Origin: Chitinivibrionales bacterium
Lineage (GTDB): Bacteria; Fibrobacterota; Chitinivibrionia; Chitinivibrionales; FEN-1185
Reading direction: 5' to 3'
DNA length: 64,000 nt
Assembly: GCA_035516255.1 (NCBI GenBank)
Contig: DATJAL010000049.1
Span: 1-64,000, forward strand
Positions 32,250 to 40,914 of the stretch are shown here, in pieces (the stretch's first letter is position 1; each line of letters begins with the position of its first letter). Position numbers and translations under genes: made by a program. The notes beneath the pieces are model-generated. The model was not told the origin of the DNA. It searched no databases and saw only the letters and a list, made by a program, of their open reading frames with translations.

Positions 32250-32966
32250 CTATTTTGTCTTGCTGATAAAAAAACGGTACCCCACCGTCACCTCGGTCGC
32301 CCGGTTGAAAGCGGTCCCGCTCAAATCGGACGAAATGCTGGTGAGCCCGTACAGGTATTCGCCGGAAACGAAGAAGCCGTGTCTGCCGAACGACATTCCC
32401 GCTTCGAGCCCGCCCAGAACCCCGAAGTCGTTGCCGTAGATACCCACGTACGGCATGTGCGTGCTGCCGGGAGTGGCTTCCCTTCCGTCAATCAACCATT
32501 TGAGCGTGCTGCCGAGCAGCCAGGAACCGGTGACCCCGGCCTTGGCGTATATCCAGCCCGCCGGTCCGCAATAGCCGCCCTTGACCACCAGGGGAAATGC
32601 GAGGTAGCGGAGTTCGGCGGTCGTGGCAAGGTCGTGCTGGAAAATATCGTCGGTGAACATGACCGCTGTTTTATTCGTGTTCTCGCCGCGCACCTGGTAC
32701 TCCGTCCCCAGGGAAACTGCGGCAAATCGGCCGATGCGGATCTCATAGTCCAACCCGATCGCCGGGCCGATGATATGGACCACGCTTGCGTTCGGAGCGA
32801 AATAAGACGCAAGCAAACTGTCTGCGGCGATGCTCGATTGTGAAGCTCCCGCCGTGAGCGCGAATGAAAAACGCAGCGGCACGCCGCCCACGGCAAGCGG
32901 CTGCGCGAACGAAGAAACGGAGAACAGGGCAAGCCAGATGCAGAAAAGTCGGAGTGCGTGTTTCAC
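32250..32966 (-). CDS. Outer-membrane beta-barrel protein coupled to VIT-like protein
   Basis: 238 residues from GTG 32966, with GGAGG 6 bases upstream. The protein begins VKHALRLFCIWLALFSV with a signal peptide ending SSFAQ. The mature part is a run of amphipathic strands ('GPAIGLDYEIRIGRFAAVSLGTEYQV', 'ELRYLAFPLVVKGGYC', 'GYRFFISKTK'), typical of small barrels of the OmpA/OmpW or PorT type. The GTG overlaps the TGA of the upstream gene (GTGA), so the two are translationally coupled. Role unknown. Confidence 0.75.
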   Translation of the reverse strand: MKHALRLFCIWLALFSVSSFAQPLAVGGVPLRFSFALTAGASQSSIAADSLLASYFAPNASVVHIIGPAIGLDYEIRIGRFAAVSLGTEYQVRGENTNKTAVMFTDDIFQHDLATTAELRYLAFPLVVKGGYCGPAGWIYAKAGVTGSWLLGSTLKWLIDGREATPGSTHMPYVGIYGNDFGVLGGLEAGMSFGRHGFFVSGEYLYGLTSISSDLSGTAFNRATEVTVGYRFFISKTK

Positions 32967-35164
32967 TTGAGACCTCCAGTCATGATCCTCATCGTTCTGA
33001 CATCCGTTTTTCCACTCATCCGGATGATGAGCACGCGGTGCGCCTTGAGCACGCTGAATCTTGCGAGCGGGATCCGGTAATTGCCGTCCGACATCCTGAA
33101 TTGCGCCGGATCGAGCCGCAGCAGAAGCCTGCCTGAGATGTCGAAGAACTCGATCCTGGTGAGCTCGCCGGCGTTCGATATGTCCAGAAAGCCGTGCGAA
33201 AACGCCACCACGGGCTGGAAGTGCTTTGCGGAAAAAACCTTGCTGCGCAGGGCCGACCTCGGCGCAAGGATTTCGTTGTCGGATAAAAACGGAATTGTCG
33301 CGGATGTATCGATGGTGGTATCGGCGAGGGACGCGGCCAGGAACGTGGATTTCGTCACGATCCCGAATGTCCCGCCGGGATACACCTCTTCCTTTTCCGC
33401 AAGATGATTGTCGTCGTGGGCCCAGATTTTCGCAACGCCGGAGTCCTGCGGCACCGAAATGATGAGCGGCGCGGTGGTGAACGACGACGTGATGTGCCCG
33501 CTTGGATCGAACCCGACCCAGGAGATGATAGTGTCCCACACGCCCGACACGCGCGCCGAAATCGCGAAGTTGCTGGGCTCGAGGCTCGCAAGCGGAAACG
33601 AGTAGGCCTGCTGCGACGTTTTGATCTTGAGCTGCACGGTGACCGGCGAGAACGAAGGGTAGTAAAATCCCTGCCACTGCGACAGGTTCTGGCTGGTCAC
33701 CCACGGGAGGGAGGCGGAAAGATCCACCCCGCGCCACGAGTTGCCCCCGGTGCTGGCGTCGATTGACGTGTGCGCCAGGATCGAGTCCGTGGATTCGCGG
33801 AGATCCTCCTGGTAGGCCGTGGTGGCGTCGCCCACGGTAACGAGCACCACGTGGCGGTAGGCGACCGATGTGTCCGCCAGCAGGCGGGCCGCCGCTTTGA
33901 GAAGGGAGAGAAAATCGTCCCGTGCCTTCTGGATCATCGGCTCGGAACTTCCGGCCGTGGGCACCCAGACCGGCGTGGGGTCGGGCTCGTTGAGATATTT
34001 GGCGTACAGCGACTGCTCGTCGAATGTTGACAGATACGCATTAATGGCGGCGGGGCCGCTGTCGGTGATCGCCTGCGTCGCGTACGGCAATGCCGACACG
34101 CCCTCGATGCTGTGGAGCAGGCCGCAGGAGTAGCCGCGTTCCCTGAGTGTCGCCACATTCTGCTTTATCAATTTGGCCTGGCTGATCACCGTTTGCGCAT
34201 ACCCGGACAGTCCGCGGATCCCGGTGCTATAATCGATCATCTGCGCCGGCGCGTTCCACCGCCATAGGAATACGGTCTGGATGGGCTTGGAAAGCCTCAT
34301 CATGGTCGAGTCGGTGAGCGCCGTGTTGAGGAGCAGGTAATTGCCCGCCCACGCGCCGTCGGCAAACGACGTGAAATGCATCACGCTCAGGGCCTTGGGC
34401 AAGTAGGTGAGCATCACCTGGGACTGGTACGGGATGAGCTGCGACGTGGAATCGCGGAGCTGGATTTGACCGGTGGAAGTCCCGAGATAGTATTGTTTGT
34501 CGGTGGTATTGGCATAGACGGTAAGTCTGATGAACTGCGGATTCTGCCCGTTAGGGTCGTTGAACACCACCGGCACGGCATACGGCGTGTTGCCGTTGCC
34601 CGGATTGGGTATCAGGTACCGCAGCCGCACATGCCGGCGCATTCCGATTGACGCATGCGCAAACGTCGCCTCGTAAACGGTTGCCGACATCTGCTGCAGC
34701 ATGGCGACGCGCCGGTCGAGCGAGCTTGCAACGGCGCTGCTGTCCGGCGTCTTGACATCGACGATGTATTTCGCCTCCAGCAGTTTGGCGCGGTACAGCG
34801 TGTCGCCGATCCACGTTTCGAGGCCCGTCGCCACCGCGTTTTGCGGCAGCTGCACCAGTCCCTTGAAGAAATACGAGCCGATGGTATTCGGAACATTGAC
34901 CTGGCTGATGTTGCCCGTGAGGTAGGCGTCTTCCACCACGTCAAGATAACTGCCCCGAGGGTTGATGGTGAGTTCCGAGATCTCCAGCTGCGAGGTGCCG
35001 AGCTGGACCGGGCTGAAGTTTACCGTGGAATCGAGCAGCGAGTCGTTCACCTGTTGGTAGTCCACGACCTTCTGGTACGTCATAAAGTAAATTTGCGCGC
35101 AAACCGGCGCGGCAAGCGCCGCCGCCATCAGCACAATGCAACCGTGCAGCAGGTATTTCTTCAT
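32963..35164 (-). CDS. Secreted VIT-like domain protein with C-terminal sorting domain
   Basis: 733 residues from ATG 35164, with GGAGG 4 bases upstream. Signal peptide (1-22). The region about 60-200 matches a vault/inter-alpha-trypsin (VIT) domain: 'EDAYLTGNISQVNVPNTIGSYFFKGLVQLPQNAVATGLETWIGDTLYRAKLLEAKYI' and 'FEATFAHASIGMRRHVRLRYL'-like text. A middle part (about 290-560) lacks an evident MIDAS (DxSxS) motif. The last 70 residues ('ILVFSPG'-type region 'FFDISGRLLLRLDPAQF...RVLIIRMSG') are a sorting-domain-like end. Bacterial VIT proteins usually carry a VWA domain; here the usual metal site is missing or altered. Extracellular or surface-attached. Coupled to the barrel gene. Confidence 0.6.
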   Translation of the reverse strand: MKKYLLHGCIVLMAAALAAPVCAQIYFMTYQKVVDYQQVNDSLLDSTVNFSPVQLGTSQLEISELTINPRGSYLDVVEDAYLTGNISQVNVPNTIGSYFFKGLVQLPQNAVATGLETWIGDTLYRAKLLEAKYIVDVKTPDSSAVASSLDRRVAMLQQMSATVYEATFAHASIGMRRHVRLRYLIPNPGNGNTPYAVPVVFNDPNGQNPQFIRLTVYANTTDKQYYLGTSTGQIQLRDSTSQLIPYQSQVMLTYLPKALSVMHFTSFADGAWAGNYLLLNTALTDSTMMRLSKPIQTVFLWRWNAPAQMIDYSTGIRGLSGYAQTVISQAKLIKQNVATLRERGYSCGLLHSIEGVSALPYATQAITDSGPAAINAYLSTFDEQSLYAKYLNEPDPTPVWVPTAGSSEPMIQKARDDFLSLLKAAARLLADTSVAYRHVVLVTVGDATTAYQEDLRESTDSILAHTSIDASTGGNSWRGVDLSASLPWVTSQNLSQWQGFYYPSFSPVTVQLKIKTSQQAYSFPLASLEPSNFAISARVSGVWDTIISWVGFDPSGHITSSFTTAPLIISVPQDSGVAKIWAHDDNHLAEKEEVYPGGTFGIVTKSTFLAASLADTTIDTSATIPFLSDNEILAPRSALRSKVFSAKHFQPVVAFSHGFLDISNAGELTRIEFFDISGRLLLRLDPAQFRMSDGNYRIPLARFSVLKAHRVLIIRMSGKTDVRTMRIMTGGLK

Positions 35165-35487
35165 GGCTCCTCCTTGGAGGCAAAATGAGCGTGGCAAGAA
35201 ATGATTTGCGACCGGGGATGGTGAAATGCGTGGCTCATGGGTGCTGAACAAAATATAGTGCGGGAAAAGACCAATTCCCAAACCTTTTTCAACAAAGTGT
35301 TTTCTTGTGGGAAACCTTTTCGTGCAATGAACCCTTGATGCGCCGACAGGTCCGTTGTAGTTTGCTTCAAGCCGTCGGCAACGGCTGGAAGCGAGGATCG
35401 AAAAATCCACGACATCCGTTATACCATAGGCGAACGTGCAAACGGGAGCGAGCGCAGATTATTTTTTTACTGAAAGGAAACGATGCC
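35165..35487. other. Divergent intergenic region, 323 bases
   Basis: Lies between the 5' ends of the VIT-like gene (minus) and yjbQ (plus) and should hold both promoters. No clear -35/-10 pair was found by eye. No coding sequence was supported; the frames that cross it are extensions of the flanking genes. Confidence 0.5.
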
Positions 35488-35907
35488 ATGGTCTTCGGAA
35501 AAAGCTTTTCAGTCCAGACAAAAGGATTTTCGGATATTATTGACATCACCTCGAACGTGGAGTCCGTTGTAACGGAATCGGAAGTAAAAAACGGCATCGC
35601 CGTTGTGTTCGCGGTCGGTTCCACCGCGTCCGTCTCCACCATCGAATATGAGCCCGCACTTGTCCAGGACCTGAAGGACCGGCTCAACGAACTCGTGCCG
35701 AGCGATCTCAGGAGCAGGCATTCCGAAACCTGGGGCGACGACAACGGCTTTTCCCATATCCGCGCCACGCTCATGGGGCCCGGCGTCACCGTGCCTGTTT
35801 CGGCCGGAACCCTGACGCTGGGCACTTGGCAGCAGATCGTGGTGATAGACCACGACAACAGGCCCCGTTCCCGGAAAATATTCGTACAGATCATCGGGGA
35901 AAAATAA
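35488..35907 (+). CDS. yjbQ: YjbQ / UPF0047 family protein
   Basis: 139 residues from ATG 35488, with AAAGGAAA upstream. The signature 'WGDDNGFSHIRATLMGPGVTVPVSAGTLTLGTWQQIVVIDHDNRPRSRKI' with conserved H and the 'FAVGSTASVSTIEYEP' strand identify YjbQ. Members have a weak thiamine-phosphate synthase activity in E. coli, but the physiological role is unclear. Expected to be soluble and trimeric. Confidence 0.93.
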   Translation: MVFGKSFSVQTKGFSDIIDITSNVESVVTESEVKNGIAVVFAVGSTASVSTIEYEPALVQDLKDRLNELVPSDLRSRHSETWGDDNGFSHIRATLMGPGVTVPVSAGTLTLGTWQQIVVIDHDNRPRSRKIFVQIIGEK

Positions 35908-36014
35908 CGGCAAAACAGCATATTTTATTTGACTGCCGCTGTTTTTTTAATATTTTATTACTGGTACCAAGTAGCGTGCAGAGTAGAAATTTCACCATCA
36001 ACGAGGGAGGTTTT

Positions 36015-36671
36015 ATGTATAAACGTCTTGTTTCTTCATGCATTGCTGTTGCAGTGTCTGTCATGCTTCTGGCGCCTGCCGCTTGGAGTGATGATGTGAC
36101 CACGCCGATAGCGTCAGGTGCAAAGGCCATGCTCTTCACCTTCGAAGGATTGTCAACTATTGGTGCGGGCGATTTTAACGGCGGGGTTGGAGGGAAATAT
36201 TACCTGATGGACATGCTTGCACTCCGTGGAAGTCTGGAATTCGGCCTTACCGATAAGGCGACGCCGGCCCCGACAGGCGGCTCCGAGGGCGACGATAACA
36301 CCTGGGACATCGGGCTCAGCGTTGGTGGAGAATACCATCTTCTTAAAACCAGGGTCAGCCCCTATGTAGGAGCCGAAATCGGATTTCTGGCAACTCAGAC
36401 TTCCTCAAAAAACACTCTCAACCCTCAGACCACCACAACCGGCGGCGACTTTGCGTTCAACATAGCCGCGCTGGGCGGTGTTGAGTTTTTCATTATTAAG
36501 GAATTGAGTCTGAGCGCCGAGTATCGTCTTGGATATACCCTGGATGCCCCGTATGACACAAAAGCCACCACTGCGGGAAATCCATCCGTGACCGTCACGA
36601 CTAAAAATGGCGCGACCAATTCTCTTGGCATCGTCGCCGCCGGCGCCTTGATCATGGCGTTTTACTTCTAA
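36015..36671 (+). CDS. Small outer-membrane beta-barrel protein
   Basis: 218 residues from ATG 36015, with GGGAGG 5 bases upstream. A signal peptide (1-25, PAAWS) precedes strands typical of an eight-stranded OmpA/OmpW-like barrel: 'GGVGGKYYLMDMLALRGSLEFGL', 'IGLSVGGEYHLLKTRVSPYVGAEIGFLA', 'AALGGVEFFIIKELSLSAEYRLGYTL', ending in the terminal strand 'AGALIMAFYF' with a C-terminal Phe. Likely a porin-like or adhesin-like protein of unknown role. Its terminator is at 36698-36728. Confidence 0.8.
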   Translation: MYKRLVSSCIAVAVSVMLLAPAAWSDDVTTPIASGAKAMLFTFEGLSTIGAGDFNGGVGGKYYLMDMLALRGSLEFGLTDKATPAPTGGSEGDDNTWDIGLSVGGEYHLLKTRVSPYVGAEIGFLATQTSSKNTLNPQTTTTGGDFAFNIAALGGVEFFIIKELSLSAEYRLGYTLDAPYDTKATTAGNPSVTVTTKNGATNSLGIVAAGALIMAFYF

Positions 36672-36697
36672 CACCTGAATCAGGTGGCAAACAATCA

Positions 36698-36728
36698 GGC
36701 CGGAAAGAAAACTTTCCGGCCTTTTTTT
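36698..36728 (+). terminator. Rho-independent terminator
   Basis: GGCCGGAAAG-AAAA-CTTTCCGGCC, a perfect 10-bp stem, followed by seven T. It ends the barrel gene, 26 bases after its stop. Confidence 0.92.
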
Positions 36729-36824
36729 ATTCCTTACCGCTTGCCTTTTAGCCTTCATTTGATGCATGACAGATTGTATTTTTTTAAATCGTAATCCTTT
36801 CCACGGAAAATCAAGAGGGGCACC

Positions 36825-37697
36825 ATGAAAGGCATCATTCTCGCCGGCGGACTGGGCACAAGGCTGTATCCGGCAACGATCGGCATATGCAAGCAGCTGC
36901 TGCCGGTATATGACAAGCCCATGGTGTATTACCCGCTTGCGATCCTGATGCTCGCGAAAATCCGCGACATCCTTGTCATCACCACGCCGCAGGATCTCGA
37001 TGCCTTCAGGCGCCTGCTCGGCAGCGGCGCGCAATGGGGACTCAACTTTGCCTATGCTGTGCAGCAAAAGCCCGAGGGCATCGCGCAGGCATTCATCCTG
37101 GGAAAGGAATTCATCAAAAACGACGGCGTGGCGCTCATTCTCGGCGACAACATTTTCTGGGGCCACGGCCTGGTGAGCACCCTTGCCGAGGCTGCGGTAA
37201 AAAAAGACCGGGCGACCATTTTCGGATACTGGGTCAACGATCCTCAGCGCTACGGCGTGGTGGAGCTTGACAACGCGGGAAGGCCGGTGAATCTCGTGGA
37301 AAAGCCCAAGGCCCCGAAATCGCCGTACGCGGTGACCGGTCTTTACTTCTACGACAACGCGGTGGTGCGGTATGCGGAGGGGCTCAAGCCCTCGGCGCGC
37401 GGCGAGCTTGAGATCACCGACCTCAACCGGCTTTACCTGCAGGAAGGCAGGCTCGACGTGGTGCTGCTGGGGCGGGGCGTTGCGTGGCTCGACACCGGAA
37501 CCCATGAATCCATGCTGCAGGCGTCTGTTTTCGTGGAAACGATACAGTCCCGCCAGGGACTCAAGGTGTCATGCCCGGAGGAAATCGCCTTCATGCTCGG
37601 GTATATCACCGGCGATCAGCTCATGAAACTCGCGGAACCCATGAAGAAAAACGGCTACGGCGAATATCTGGTCCAGATCGCCAGCGGCAAACGGTAG
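36825..37697 (+). CDS. rmlA: Glucose-1-phosphate thymidylyltransferase
   Basis: 290 residues, the length of RmlA. The nucleotide-binding N-terminus '[38 protein letters not shown]' is diagnostic; '[11 protein letters not shown]' and '[18 protein letters not shown]' follow. It makes dTDP-glucose from glucose-1-phosphate, the first step towards dTDP-rhamnose. The gene for rmlC follows after 12 bases. rmlB and rmlD are not present in the window. Confidence 0.95.
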   Translation: MKGIILAGGLGTRLYPATIGICKQLLPVYDKPMVYYPLAILMLAKIRDILVITTPQDLDAFRRLLGSGAQWGLNFAYAVQQKPEGIAQAFILGKEFIKNDGVALILGDNIFWGHGLVSTLAEAAVKKDRATIFGYWVNDPQRYGVVELDNAGRPVNLVEKPKAPKSPYAVTGLYFYDNAVVRYAEGLKPSARGELEITDLNRLYLQEGRLDVVLLGRGVAWLDTGTHESMLQASVFVETIQSRQGLKVSCPEEIAFMLGYITGDQLMKLAEPMKKNGYGEYLVQIASGKR

Positions 37698-37709
37698 CAA
37701 GACCCTTTC

Positions 37710-38255
37710 ATGAAATTCACCGAGACAAATTTAAAAGGCGTGTGGATCATCAGCCCGGTTGTGCATGAGGACGGCAGGGGATTTTTCCTCGAATCGTTCC
37801 TTGCTTCCGAAATGGAGGCGCACGGCCTGCCGGGGAGCTTTGTGCAGGACAACCACGCGCGCTCCACAGCGGCGGGCGTCATCCGGGGGCTGCATTTCCA
37901 GAAACCTCCCAGGGCGCAGAGCAAGCTCATCCGCGTAGTGCGCGGCTCGGTGTTCGACGCGGTCGTGGATCTCCGCAAAAACTCTGAGACGTTCGGAAAA
38001 TGGCTCGGGTTCACCCTCAGCGAACAGAACAAGGAAATGCTGTTTGTCCCCAAGGGGTTCGCGCACGGCTACTGCACGATGGCGCCCGGCACCGAGTTCC
38101 TTTACAAAGTGGACGACTATTATTCTCCGGCGCACGACAGCGGCATCCGCTGGAACGATCCCGGCATCGGCATCGGCTGGCCGAACGTGAGTCCCGTTAT
38201 CTCCGACAAGGACAAAAGGCTCCCCTTTCTCAAGGACATCGAGCCGCCGTTTTAG
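37710..38255 (+). CDS. rmlC: dTDP-4-dehydrorhamnose 3,5-epimerase
   Basis: 181 residues. A cupin barrel with 'GVWIISPVVHEDGRGFFLESF', the catalytic His in 'GVIRGLHFQKPPRAQSKLIRVVRGSVFDAVVDLRK' and the Asp/Tyr parts 'VPKGFAHGYCTMAPGTEFLYKVDDYYSP'. Product serves L-rhamnose synthesis for O-antigen or exopolysaccharide. Part of a compact unit with rmlA and, 20 bases on, a PlsC-type acyltransferase gene. Confidence 0.95.
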   Translation: MKFTETNLKGVWIISPVVHEDGRGFFLESFLASEMEAHGLPGSFVQDNHARSTAAGVIRGLHFQKPPRAQSKLIRVVRGSVFDAVVDLRKNSETFGKWLGFTLSEQNKEMLFVPKGFAHGYCTMAPGTEFLYKVDDYYSPAHDSGIRWNDPGIGIGWPNVSPVISDKDKRLPFLKDIEPPF

Positions 38256-38275
38256 CCGCGCCCGCAGAAACACCT

Positions 38276-39085
38276 ATGAAAACAACATTCACCGGGCTCG
38301 TGTATCCGCTGCGGGTTATTGCCGCGTCCGTCGGCTATGTAAGTTATTTCCTCGCCATCCTCGTTTTCCTGTGCGCCGGGCTCCCGTTTTTCCTGCTGTT
38401 CGCGCTGCTGCCGAAGCTGATGCAAAGGCTCATGCGCGCCGCGCTCACGGCATACACGTTTTTTCTGACGCGCCTGTGGCTGCCGGCCCTGGGGCTCTAT
38501 GCCGTCGCCGAGATCTCGGGGCTGGACCGCGCGCTCCGCGGCGCCGTGCTGGTGGCCAACCACCGGGGCAGGCTCGACGCCCTGCTCCTGCTGTCGATGC
38601 TCCCGCGCACGGGCGTGGTGATAAAGGCGCATTACGCCCGCGAACCGCTGTATTACGTATTTGTCAAGTACCTCGATTTCGTGAGCATCGACCCGGACTC
38701 CCTGGGGTCGCTCGGCGCGGCGACGGCAAAATGCCGGGAAGTGCTGGCGAAGGGAACAAACCTCCTGGTGTTTCCCGAGGGCACGCGCGCGAAAACCGGA
38801 AGGCTCCTCGAATTCAGGACGTTTCCCTTCAGGGTCGCCATGGAAACGGGCGCTCCGGTGGTGCCGGTCATCATCCATTCCGACCTTCCTTTCATGGCGC
38901 GCCGCAGGGGAAGTATTTTTCCAAGGTACCGGTTCAGGTACACGATCAGGTTCCTGCAGGCCGAACGGCCCGGTCCCGGCGAGAGCGCGCCGGACTTTGC
39001 GGCGCGGGTGCGCGGCCTCATGGCCGGGCAGCTCGCAATGCTTGACAAAGGCACCTGCTGGGACATTGGGGCAAGCGGTACCTGA
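38276..39085 (+). CDS. PlsC-family 1-acylglycerol-3-phosphate O-acyltransferase-like protein
   Basis: 269 residues from ATG 38276. An N-terminal hydrophobic region (about 10-50) and a PlsC core: 'VLVANHRGRLDALLLLSMLP' is a variant of the NHxxxxD motif (catalytic His and Asp), 'VFPEGTRAKTGRLLEF' is the EGTR motif, and 'VPVIIH' the last block. It transfers acyl groups from acyl-ACP or acyl-CoA to lysophosphatidate or a related acceptor. It is tightly linked to rmlC and followed by a FabZ-like dehydratase and a flavoprotein-SCP2 gene, which may make it a partner in the lipid pathway of the opposing operon. Confidence 0.85.
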   Translation: MKTTFTGLVYPLRVIAASVGYVSYFLAILVFLCAGLPFFLLFALLPKLMQRLMRAALTAYTFFLTRLWLPALGLYAVAEISGLDRALRGAVLVANHRGRLDALLLLSMLPRTGVVIKAHYAREPLYYVFVKYLDFVSIDPDSLGSLGAATAKCREVLAKGTNLLVFPEGTRAKTGRLLEFRTFPFRVAMETGAPVVPVIIHSDLPFMARRRGSIFPRYRFRYTIRFLQAERPGPGESAPDFAARVRGLMAGQLAMLDKGTCWDIGASGT

Positions 39086-39125
39086 TCCGCTCCGTCACGA
39101 ATTATTCGTAAAAATGAAAACGCTC

Positions 39126-39220
39126 ACCGCAAAGGCGCAATGGTCGCAAAGGGAAAGAAAGATCAATACAGGATATTTTCCAATTCACATTTTTTTTTGC
39201 GTCCTTTGCGCCTTTGCGGT
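39126..39220. repeat. Inverted pair of a CCGCAAAGGCGCAA repeat
   Basis: ACCGCAAAGGCGCAATGGTCGCAAA at 39126-39150 faces its near-perfect reverse complement (TTTGCGTCCTTTGCGCCTTTGCGGT) at 39196-39220, with 45 bases between. This sequence type (TTTGCGxCTTTGCGGT) is a known dispersed motif in many bacterial genomes. Here it fills much of the gap between the acyltransferase and the FabZ-like gene. Confidence 0.75.
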
Positions 39221-39263
39221 GATTTTCTAAATAAATTGTGCGAATATAAAAGGACACCCTCTC

Positions 39264-39728
39264 ATGCAGCAGACGACCTTCGGCATGGAAGACATCCTGG
39301 CGATCCTTCCCCACCGGCCGCCGTTCCTTTTTGTCGACCGGGTGGTGCGGCTTGTCGTGAACAGGGAAATTCTCGCCGAGAGAGACATCCGCGACGACGA
39401 GCCGTTCTTTAAGGGGCATTTCCCGCACAAGCACATCATGCCTGGCGTGCTGGTGACCGATGCGCTGGCCCAAACAAGCGGCCTGCTGTGGGGACTCTCA
39501 AAAAAGGTCGGCGGCGAGTCGCCTGCCAAGGAACCCCGGATATTCTACCTCGCCCAAGCGAATATAAAGTTCGTCAATCCCGCGTTCCCGGGTGAAACGC
39601 TCGAGCTCCGTTCCCGGTGCGAGACGAGCTTCGGCGCGCTTTTCAGCTATGCGGTCGAGGCGTGCGTTGGAAAAAAAACAATCGCCAAGGGCACCCTCGC
39701 CCTTGCCATGATGGACGGCGCGCCATGA
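39264..39728 (+). CDS. FabZ-like 3-hydroxyacyl-ACP dehydratase with Asp in place of Glu
   Basis: 154 residues, a hot-dog fold. The catalytic His is in 'FFKGHFPHKHIMPGVLVTDALAQTSG'; the position of the catalytic Glu of FabZ (ExMAQ) is Asp here (TDALAQ), as in FabA. The opening 'DILAILPHRPPFLFVDRVV' is standard. It is distinct from the FabZ domain fused to LpxC at 61187-62569, so it is probably a specialised paralogue. It ends with an ATGA overlap to the flavoprotein-SCP2 gene. Confidence 0.88.
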   Translation: MQQTTFGMEDILAILPHRPPFLFVDRVVRLVVNREILAERDIRDDEPFFKGHFPHKHIMPGVLVTDALAQTSGLLWGLSKKVGGESPAKEPRIFYLAQANIKFVNPAFPGETLELRSRCETSFGALFSYAVEACVGKKTIAKGTLALAMMDGAP

Positions 39729-40810
39729 AGCTGCTCTTGCTGCGCGGAAACCCGAGAAAAAACGGCTTCACCCGCTACCTCACAGACCTATTTGTCAAGG
39801 GAGTCAGGGAGGCGGGCGGGCAGCTTGTCGACCGCGACCTGTCATCGCTTTCCATTAAAAACTGCACCGGGTGCTACTCCTGCTGGGTCACCTCGCCGGG
39901 GAAATGCATCATCAGCGACGACATGGGTTCCGTGCTGCAGGACTTCCTCGACGCCGACACCGTGGTTTTCGCGACCCCGCTCAACGCGTTCACGGTAAGC
40001 GGCCCCCTTAAAAACGTCATGGACAGGTTGCTGCCGCTCACGCAGCCGACCTTTGAGCAGTCGCCGCCCGGTTTGGTGCGCAACAGCCTGCGGTTCCCTG
40101 AAAAATGGCCGAAGAAATTCGCCGCGATCGTGGTGGGCGCGTTCAAGGGCGAGGAGAATTTCGCGGCGGTGCAAAGCACGTTTTCCCTGTTCGCCAACGC
40201 CATGAGCATGGAACCGGCCGGCGATCTCATACGGCCCGAATCGCACCTGCTGCGTTTCGCCCTTGCAAAGCCGCTCACGGTAAAGACCATAGAGACCGCA
40301 TTTGTCAAGGCAGGCTACGAACTCGCGACGGAGGGCAGGATCACGCCCGAAACGCGGCAAAAGGCCGCCACGCCCCTCGCACCCGATCTCGGATATTTCA
40401 AAAAATACTCCAACATCTACTGGGAGCACGCCGTTGCGCTGGGCGAGAAGTCGCACGACCTCGACCTTCTCACCAAAACAGTGATGGCGGACGTGCGCAT
40501 CCTGATGCAGGAAATGGCGCGCAGCATCGACCCTGCCGCCACCGCGCACCTAAAAACAACGCTGCAGTTCGAATTCACCGACAAGCCGTATTCGTTCATT
40601 CTGTCTGTTGACAAGGGGAAATGCACGTTTATTGAGGGAAAAACCGACAAGCCAGATTTGAAGGTGACCACCTCCACCGGCGTGTGGGCAAAGGTGTTCA
40701 TGCGGCAGATCAACGTCCGCGACGCGCTGATGAACAGGCAGATCGTGCTGGAGGGGGACAAGTTTATTTTTTCAAGGCTCGACAGGTATTTTCCGCCGCC
40801 GGTGATGTAA
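39725..40810 (+). CDS. NAD(P)H-dependent FMN reductase-like flavoprotein fused to SCP2 domain
   Basis: 361 residues from ATG 39725, overlapping the upstream stop (ATGA). Residues 1-190 have a flavodoxin-like fold: 'LLLLRGNPRKNGFTRYLTDLFVKG' and 'DRDLSSLSIKNCTGCYSCW' (a CxxCxxC cluster or disulfide as in iron-sulfur flavoproteins), and 'VVFATPLNAFTVSGPLKNVMDRL'. The C-terminal about 110 residues ('LQFEFTDKPYSFILSVDKGKCTFIEGKTDKPDLKVTTSTGVWAKVF') are an SCP2 sterol-carrier domain, which binds acyl chains or other lipids. The fusion suggests a reductase acting on a lipid or acyl substrate held by the SCP2 part. Encoded next to acyltransferase and dehydratase genes. Confidence 0.82.
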   Translation: MKLLLLRGNPRKNGFTRYLTDLFVKGVREAGGQLVDRDLSSLSIKNCTGCYSCWVTSPGKCIISDDMGSVLQDFLDADTVVFATPLNAFTVSGPLKNVMDRLLPLTQPTFEQSPPGLVRNSLRFPEKWPKKFAAIVVGAFKGEENFAAVQSTFSLFANAMSMEPAGDLIRPESHLLRFALAKPLTVKTIETAFVKAGYELATEGRITPETRQKAATPLAPDLGYFKKYSNIYWEHAVALGEKSHDLDLLTKTVMADVRILMQEMARSIDPAATAHLKTTLQFEFTDKPYSFILSVDKGKCTFIEGKTDKPDLKVTTSTGVWAKVFMRQINVRDALMNRQIVLEGDKFIFSRLDRYFPPPVM

Positions 40811-40837
40811 GCAGGATAATCGGTTTTAAGGTTGTTT

Positions 40838-40867
40838 TTGACAAAACGGCACTAAAACACCTATATT
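40838..40867 (+). promoter_or_regulatory. Strong sigma-70 promoter of the MNT/HepT pair
   Basis: TTGACA at 40838-40843, 18-base spacer, TATATT at 40862-40867; the start codon of the antitoxin is at 40915. The pair is close to consensus and has its own transcript, separate from the flavoprotein gene. Confidence 0.75.
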
Positions 40868-40914
40868 TTCGAACTGAAACCTGGCACTCGAAACATCCAA
40901 GAGAGTCGTTTTGC

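Noticed and set aside
32967-33737. N-terminal extension of the outer-membrane barrel frame to 495 codons
   Set aside because: The extension lies antiparallel in phase to the coding VIT-like gene on the same strand and has no signal peptide; a GTG at 32966 with GGAGG and a signal peptide is clearly the start.
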